From Crotophaga sulcirostris (taxonomy: Eukaryota > Chordata > Aves > Cuculiformes > Crotophagidae): a DNA stretch of 64,000 bases. Location: contig VYZB01000026.1 in assembly GCA_013397455.1 (NCBI GenBank), positions 1,352,210 to 1,416,209 on the forward strand, in the 5' to 3' direction. The notes beneath the pieces are model-generated. The model did no database searches. It worked only from the letters and a program-made list of their open reading frames with translations, and was not told the DNA's origin. Below are positions 56,501-64,000 of the stretch, piece after piece. Each line of letters opens with the position of its first letter. Position 1 is the stretch's first letter. Made by a program: the position numbers and the translations under genes.

Positions 56501-59500
56501 CAAATGGAGATTTCTAAAAGTATGACTGTTAGTTCATCATCTTCAGGGAGAGGGTCTTATTGGAAACCCCAAAATTCACTATGTTATGGCAATGTGTAGT
56601 TTCCTCTGACTTTCCTGGGAATTAAATAGGAAGCATGTAAGTAACTGCACAGTAAGAATGGACCTTAGGAAGTGTCTATTCCTGGTGGAAAGAGCAAGGA
56701 GGAGGAAGAATATGAAAAGTCATTAAATGTGTCAGTGTCGCTAACTTGGGTTCCTGGGATGGTAAGTGATAAACAGTAGTTTGGAAGAATATAGGTGTTA
56801 TATAAAAAAGTATGAACTGTGTGACACAGAGAAACTAAAAAAAGACAGCAAATTCATGGTAAGACCTCTCTGCTTTAATTCAGGAGAAGAAAAAGGGGAC
56901 AAGAGATTGCAGTGTTTGTCTTTCTCAAGGCAGACATACATAAGGAAGTGGGTGTTTGTTTTCTTATATTTAGCTGGAAGCCGAAGCAGTCAAAAACAGA
57001 TTGTTCTTTCTATAATTGCAGAGGAGCACACACTTGCAATAGCTGACTGCCTTTTGTTACTTCAGTGTGACACTACAGATGTTTTATTAAGTGAATTGTA
57101 ATATCCCCTCGCCTTAAGAGTTCAACATCATGTGGTGATGTAATGGGATGTTCTTCCTTTTATGTTTTTTTCTGATTCTTTTTCCCTCTTATTCATTTAA
57201 ATGCTTAGACAGGTGGTTTGAATAAGTCAGTATTACCTTTTTATGTACTACCTTGTATGCTATGTTAAGCTGTTTCTACTGAGTAATAGGAGTAGTAGTC
57301 TTTTGCATGAATAGATTTATGCATAATAATGCTACTTTGCAGCACAGGGACTAGTGGGTTAGCAGAGGTCTTTTCCAGACCTTTTTCTATCGTTGCAGGA
57401 AGGTGATTTTTAGATGATTTGTTGTTTCAGACATTCCTGATACCACTGTGGATGAACATAAAAGAAGTATCATTTGCTTGAGAATCACATCTGTATTTAT
57501 TTTTAAATGCAAACTTTTAAGGAAGAAGGGATATTTTTTACCAGACCAGACGACAGAGCTAGGGAAAAATGAATGTTATTTTATGCTCAAAAATTGTTCT
57601 TTAGGCCTCTGACTCACCAGAACTCTGAATGTGAAGCCTACCTGTTTTGTTTTCCATTTGCATTGTTTAGTTTAATAATAGATACCCTCCTGCTTTAAGC
57701 CATGGTGGCTATCACATCTTTGTTTTATTTTAGATATTTTGTTTTCTACCTTGTTTGTACAGAGTGATTTGTCTGTGTGGGAACATCTTCTCATTGGTTA
57801 CCCATTTGCTCTCTCCATTGTAATTTTCATCAGTTTATATATGAAACCTTTAAAAGCTTCTTGCTTTTATTGCATAGAAGGTAATTTAATAAAAATAATA
57901 TCTCATGTCTTTTTACTGTTTTCATTATGATTGCTATTCATTTTAGTTTTAGGAAAGCTATCTAAATGGTCATCTCTGCTTTCATAGTAACAGTTTTCAT
58001 ATATTGCTATTGAAAAGGTTTAAATAACTGACTTTGTTCTCCATGTAAGCCCCTGAGTCATCCAGCTACAGAGCCACCACCGTTCTTGTGCCAGGTTTGA
58101 GCATGTCCAGAATTGGAAGCATAGAAAAATTTCATAATACGCTCCTTTATAATGAAAGATCTATTGAAAACTACTTGGCAAGGAAGGAGTTCTGTAAGAT
58201 TTCCAAATTGCATAAAGGACCATCATCTGATCCTGATTAGACTAATCTGTCAGCCTAAGCATATGTCCACTGAAGGCATAACAAAAACTACTGTTACTAT
58301 CAAGAATACAATTAAAAACCTATTGCTTTAACTAAATACTTGATCTAACTCTAAAAAATCATGTAAATAAATCTGCTGTGCCTGTGTGAAATCCCACCAG
58401 CACTGATGGGGAGTTTTATGTCCAGGGCAGTTCAGTTATATGTTGCAATCTGGTCAGGAGAGTAAACTGTTTGACATTAAACCAACACAAAGCCTAATCA
58501 GCTTGCAGGAAATAAACTCCCTATCTCTCTGAAGCTACTCAGGGCAAGGCCAAGCAGCACTGAGAAATCCCAGGCCTCAGATCAAGATGCACGTCGGTTG
58601 TAGGGTTTGGGAAGCAGAAAGCAGAGCTAACTCAGCTGTGACACCAGAGATCACTGGCTTGAAGAGCACACGCTCTGGAAAACAGCTCAGCTGAAAATGT
58701 GGGTGGCAGCTTGCAAATAAATGAAGGAAGTCTGACAGCGTGAATGACTGATGTTGATAGTGGTTGGAGTTAAGTGTGTGTGGACCAAGTATTGAATTCA
58801 TTTAGGATTGCATGAGGAGAGATTGTAACCAAAACCAAAAGAGCCAGGCAGCAGTCTGTAGACCTTACACTTGGGTTACTGAATGGTTTGACTCTCCTAC
58901 GCTGTGTGATCATCACTGCAAATACACTTCCTATCTATCAAACTGCCAACGCAGGGGAGTGTAGAGTACCTGGTGCAGCCTGTGGCTCTGTCCATGTCCA
59001 TAACAGGCAACGGGTGAATGATGGATAGGCATGGAGGCAGGAGGGATCAGTGCTGAGTTCATCCTCTCATTCATGGCTCACATAGTCCACTACTCAAAAT
59101 AAATTTTGTATAAATTACTGTTTATTTCGTGATCCTTGATGGATATCGTGGCATCCTTTTAACAGATGTGGTACACACTGCACATAGTATATACGTATAT
59201 GAAGAGGTAGCTTCAGCTTGGAAACATATCTCTGTATTACCCATGTATTCCCATGATATTCTGAGCAGCCAATGATCCTGATACAAGCAGGATGTACACA
59301 GGGAAGGATCATTGTTTCCTTTTCATGTCCCTCGCTGTACATACTGATTAATACTTCCAGCACTGATGAGAGACCAAGTCAACTGGCCCTTTGATTTAAC
59401 CCCAGGTGGCACAATTGTATTTTATGATATTTTTAAGGCAGACCTAGTAAGAGTAGTGTTTTTGAAAGCCCAGACTGACATTGGGAGCAAAGTTTTATTT

Positions 59501-60582
59501 CCAAATCTGCTTATACAGGTTCAGGTAAATTGTATGTCTATGCGCTCTGATCCATCCAGTCTCATCCCATCCAATCCCTAGGGCTGAGTGCCTGAGGATG
59601 CTTTGTCTGACTGTACTTGGCAGCATGATATACTGACAGGAACTTCTGTGCTGACAAGATCTCACATAGTTCTTTGTCCATGAAAGTCTTCCAGATTTCC
59701 TCTGTGAACAGGGAACAAGTCTCATGTAGTTCCTATTTGAACTGGTTGCTCTAAAAATGAATACATTGGATAACATTCTAAAAGTTTCTTAAATATTTGG
59801 TGGAGATGAAGCATCAGAGCAAGGACAAGAGCTTAGAATCCCTAAATGCCCAGCCTCCCAGCCACTGGCTGGCCTTCTGGCAGAAAATAAAATTGGGTTG
59901 CATAAGCACAACTATGGGCAATAAACAAGGTCAAAGATAATTTTTCACAGAGATGCACATGTATGTGTGTCTACAGACACATTTTATGGTACCCACAGGG
60001 GGATGGTCAGTGCATAACTCCACTGAAGTGAGACTGAGTAGACCTCCCAAGCTGTTTAGGACAATCTTAAAATACTGGCCTCCATTGTTCTTGCCTCTTG
60101 TTTTTTTTCATACAAAACTATGCACTGCATACTGGTTCCACATCTATCTGCCCTTCTCCTTCTGGGGACTTCTTTGCCTGGGAAAAGCCTTTCTCTTTCT
60201 CCCTTTACCTCCAGTCCCTTATGCTGCTGAAGTATGGTTGATGTGTTTTGCAGCTGTAAGAGGTCTGTATTTCTTTCAGTTTAAAAGTCCAGGGTCAAAA
60301 AGATGTCTGGCTTTGACTGAAATGAGATATGCTTCATGATCTTGTATAGAGGCATCATAATTGGAAACTAACAGTGTTTTAAACTCAGTTGATTGGCAAA
60401 TGTCCTTTGATTCTATTGAACTATTCATTTTATCAACAAATGTGGAGAATACCAGCCTAGATCTTACAGTTTCAATTTCTGGAGACATGGTGGTGTATCC
60501 AATATACAAGACACTTGGACAGTGATATGAACTCATATTACAATATTATACCATAGAATATACTTATATGATTATGTCATAT
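53541..60582. other. Unassigned noncoding sequence
   Basis: The 53570-53915 patch is GC-richer and open on the minus strand for 116 codons (starts MKLHYSSLLSQDL), with a second frame overlapping it. No family is recognised. An (ATTTT)n run lies at 54210-54224. The 58380-58760 patch is GC-richer and repeat-free. The 128-codon plus-strand frame at 59953-60339 is hydrophobic and Phe/Leu-rich, with no homologue I know. None of these is supported as a gene. Confidence 0.45.
54210..54224. repeat. (ATTTT)n pentanucleotide run
   Basis: Three units of ATTTT in a T-rich setting. Short and common. Confidence 0.7.
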
Positions 60583-60658
60583 GTTACGTTACGTTACGTT
60601 ACGTTACGTTACGTTACGTTATATTATATTATATTATATTATATTATATTATATTATA
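60583..60658. repeat. Compound pentanucleotide microsatellite (GTTAC)n-(ATATT)n
   Basis: From 60583 to 60620 the sequence is pure GTTAC (same as ACGTT in another phase). At 60621 it switches without interruption to pure ATATT up to 60658, in the same five-base phase. Each block is 38 bases, about 7.6 units. Each unit of the first block carries one CpG, which the second block replaces with TpA. See the finding on CpG decay. Confidence 0.95.
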
Positions 60659-63600
60659 CCTAGAAAAAAGAAAGACCTGCTATGGGCCACGCTCACATTC
60701 AGATAGTCTTGTTTATAGACAAGTGTAATGCTAAATGAATTTTAGTTCAGTAGTTGCAACTTTGATCCCGACATCAGTCAAAATCTCAAATGCACGTAAC
60801 AAAGCTGCCACTATTTTTAGACTCTGATATAATTCTTCTATAAGGAGACAATTCTTGTACAGTATATATTAACGCTCAGAAAGCCTTTCCATGTGGTAAA
60901 ATAGATTTGGAGAACAAAAGTGTTGAACATTGCAACTTGAATAAGATGACGGTCTTTTATTGTTAGCTTTGAAGCACTGAACAATGTCTGTGACTTTTTC
61001 TGCAAAAAAAGAAAGGGAGAAATGGAGACTTTCACCTCCATTTACATTCTAATGTTCTCTCAGAATAGAATTCCTCTCTTGCGCTTGAATAAATACCATG
61101 TGATAGATTGGAGATATTGTTTTAATTTATGTGGCTGATAACAACAGAATTGGAAAGAAACAGTTAATTATAATTTGGCATGGCTACCTCTAGCAGCAGC
61201 CGTTCTTCAGGTAATACAGCCCATGCTGAATGGGTGATGCTTCCTACCAGATGTGGGAGCTGGTAGCAGTGGCAATAACAAAGGGAGAGTAGGGGAGAGG
61301 CTACTCGCATTGGAAGACACAACAGGTAATAAAATACGACTTAGGCATAGGGTGTTGTCCTGCTATTTAATTTTCTAACAGTTCACTTGTTTCTAATAAT
61401 TTGTTTTATTAGCAAACAGAAATCCCAACAGAAAGAGAGAGAAGGAATTCCAAGAGGAAATCCATTTGCTGTCGGAAGCATGTAAATTTTTGATTTTGTT
61501 ACAGCTGAATCCTTTTTACTCCCAACACAAATTTACATACTCTGTCTTCTGCAGAATATCCGCTTTCTATCTAACTGCAGCTACTTAGCCCAGTGTGTGT
61601 GTATCTGAACTGCTGTCATGTTGCATCTAGCCAGCAGCACTGGGACAAAGCAAAATTTGAAAAACTGTCTGCCCTTTTCTTACTGTGACAATCCATGGAC
61701 TGTTTGGCTATTATTAAAGTTGTCAGCATGGTGCAAACAGCTCACTGATGTTTTACCAGGGTTATGATTGTTCTCACTTAGCATTACTGTTGACACAGAC
61801 GCATCAAGGAAAAGAAGAGAAACTTGCATACTGGTTTAGGACTGCTACCTTTAAGCCGATTTTTATTTAATATGGATAGAAAAAAAGTCCTTGCACAGCT
61901 TTCTCAATAGCAGCCCAGAAGGAAGTCTGCTGGAAACAGAAACAATGATCAAGTAATCTCACCACATAATATAAGATAGATCGAGGCAGCACTGAGTGCT
62001 CATTTTTGTGCTGTGGTTAGAACCTTAACACAGGTAATCCTGAGTGTCTTCAGAGCTCAGTTCATGCATGCTGCATGAAAAACTGTTGCAGACCGATAAC
62101 TGGGCAAATTGGATGCTGTCCAGAAAAGTTGTTTTCATAATCTTTAAGTCTTCTAAAAAAATTATTTTGGCAAATATCTGTTTACCCATTAAAGTAATTT
62201 TGGACATATTCAGAAAATCATGCTAAATTAACAGTTCCTGTTCTTATAGCAATTGGCAGGCGGGATGACCAGAAGTTTTAAGATTCACATGGTTGTTTGA
62301 TCCATTAGTCTTTCACATGAGTGTGAGTATGTTTGTGTGAAAAAAGAGAGAGGCTGTGTTTGAACCAATGCAGAGTTTATTGTCTAGCTTGTTCTGTATG
62401 ATCCTGCCTCTTGCCCTTGCAATTTGGTTCTGCATACTTTGCATTGTAATTAGTGAAATTGTGGTATGTATTGGTGAGGAATTAAAAGTAAACTTTGGGA
62501 AGGTAGGGAGTGGAGAGTATTTCTAAAAAATTTGTCTTTGTCTAAAATCCTATTCTCACTTGGGCAATCAGTCAACAGGAAACTCAAGGCAGATGCAAAA
62601 GATGACATATCTTTTGGTGCCCACTTCATTCTGTCTGCCCATTGATGATTTAAATATAAATAGCAATATTGTCCCCACTGCTGTGTGTCTTGCTTGTTTA
62701 CCTTTAAGATATGACATCTGGCCAGACCAGCATGAAGAATGCTGGGTCAACTTCAAAAGTTTTAGTTCAGGTTGTGCAATCATTGCAAAACTGAGATGCT
62801 CCTCAGAAGACTGCAGGCTCTGGTTAAAACTCAACTGGGTACAAACCAGTAAGACCTCTTATTGGTTCGTATTTCTATTGCGGTGAAGAAGTGTGTGGGG
62901 CTCAGAATGAACATAACCATTGGTGGTCTGCACTCAGTTTAATTCTGCCTTAATTTATAAGGGGAAAAAGTGTTACAATCTCACATAAATTTATCATAAT
63001 TTATCCTTGCTTGGCCTATGACTGCTGTCTTGCTAGTGTACTAGCTAATACCTAATACCATCTGCAAGATCACTTGTCCTCTTTTAGGCTTTCACACTCA
63101 GCCTCTACACTTGCATGATTGCTTTTCAAAGGGTGCAGAACAAGAAGGCCTGTTTTGTATGTGTGGAATTTGAGCTGTGAATGTCGTGGCGATCAGAACC
63201 AATCATGTTAATGTTTGATGGCCACAGCATCAGTTCTAAGGTAAATAAAAAATCCTCCTATCTTCCTTCTCCTCTAGTAATTAATGAACCAGTAGGTTTT
63301 AAAATGTGTTTTGGAAACACCATTGAAAATGTTCCTTAACAGTTTCCTGTCAAATGCATTCAGGCTAGTAAATGCTTAGAAAAAAGACAAATCAGTAACT
63401 TCTTGATTGCAATACTTTCCTAATTCATAGCTAAATTCAGGGTTAAAAAGGCAGGGGAAATTTAGGCAGATTGTCTGTAGTTATACTTTGAAATGATTTT
63501 CCCTCTATGGAAAACAGTTATACCATAGTTATTGATTTCTGTGGAAACAAGTTCACGTATCAAAGAAAGGGCTGTGCTATGGAGGGAGAAACTGCCCCAG

Positions 63601-64000
63601 TATAATTTGTTTATACTGAAATGTTTCTACCTGGGAGCTGGGGTGCACCTGAGCTTTTGTTCCTGTTCCAGAGACAAAAGTACCCCATCTGACTGCTCAG
63701 CTGTGTCATGGGAGGAAGAATCTGGCCTAACTCAGTGATGCTAGGGTTGAAAGGTAAGCACCGTGGATGGTTAGTGAGAGAGCACAAAATTACAGGTGAG
63801 ATATGTCTGTTGCATGTGTGAAGTGGGAGGCATGGCAGGTCTGACTGAGAAAGCTTCTCAGGGAGATTTGCTGTTAGGTAGGAGACTTTGGCTTTGTCCT
63901 TCGTGTAGGTGGATCATAAAATACATAGAAGGAAGCAGCAGTGCAAAGTAGAAAGGGCAGAAGGGAATTAAGTAAATAAATAGAGTCTAGACAGGTAATT
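60659..64000. other. Unassigned noncoding sequence
   Basis: No repeat family, exon or RNA gene is recognised. Mirrored frames of 60 codons (62025-62226) and of 108 and 88 codons (62560-62886) on opposite strands have no recognisable domains. Confidence 0.5.

Noticed and set aside
59953..60339. 128-codon plus-strand frame rich in Phe and Leu
   Set aside because: Low-complexity hydrophobic translation from pyrimidine-rich DNA. No homologue or gene structure is visible.
1..64000. A prokaryotic-type or otherwise novel gene system
   Set aside because: No operon-like tandem genes, ribosome binding sites, CRISPR repeats or phage genes exist here. The repeats and composition are those of avian noncoding DNA.

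Overview
The window looks like noncoding DNA from a bird genome, either intergenic or inside a very large intron. It is AT-rich and carries few repeats. Almost all the repeats I can recognise are CR1 (chicken repeat 1) LINE fragments with the short octamer or pentamer 3' tails typical of avian CR1. A few older amniote relics are also present. Two short N runs (25640-25669 and 45615-45634) show it is a draft assembly. I find no supportable complete protein-coding gene, rRNA, tRNA, CRISPR array or prokaryotic feature. The many short open frames are what AT-rich eukaryotic noncoding DNA gives by chance, except those that fall inside CR1 ORF2.

Layout. 1-4700: an old CR1 3' end at 285-672, then unassigned sequence with a perfect palindrome at 1538-1559. 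4701-13480: a young-looking CR1 3' end (4701-4934), two old SINE-like pieces (7130-7260 and 12052-12215), a speculative terminal exon (9299-9399), and a CR1 copy with an apparent 5' inversion (13214-13480). 13481-26230: CR1 3' ends at 21344-21554 and 23953-24126, and a CR1 inserted inside an older CR1 (25795-26230). 26231-37175: mostly unassigned, with a G-quadruplex-type C7GC7 tract, a SINE-like piece and a CR1 on the minus strand (36916-37175). 37176-50430: weak SINE-like relics and then a long, ancient CR1 on the minus strand (48875-50430). It keeps readable ORF2 and 3'-region pieces but has lost most of the reverse transcriptase. 50431-64000: mostly unassigned, with a striking compound pentanucleotide microsatellite at 60583-60658.

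No genes here work together as a system. The biology visible is retrotransposon history: four copies of one CR1 subfamily whose ORF2 C-terminus is still open to the same stop codon, one nested insertion, one probable twin-priming product, one deep fossil, and one microsatellite whose two halves differ as expected from CpG decay. Repeat family names rest on remembered consensus sequences and were not checked by a search.
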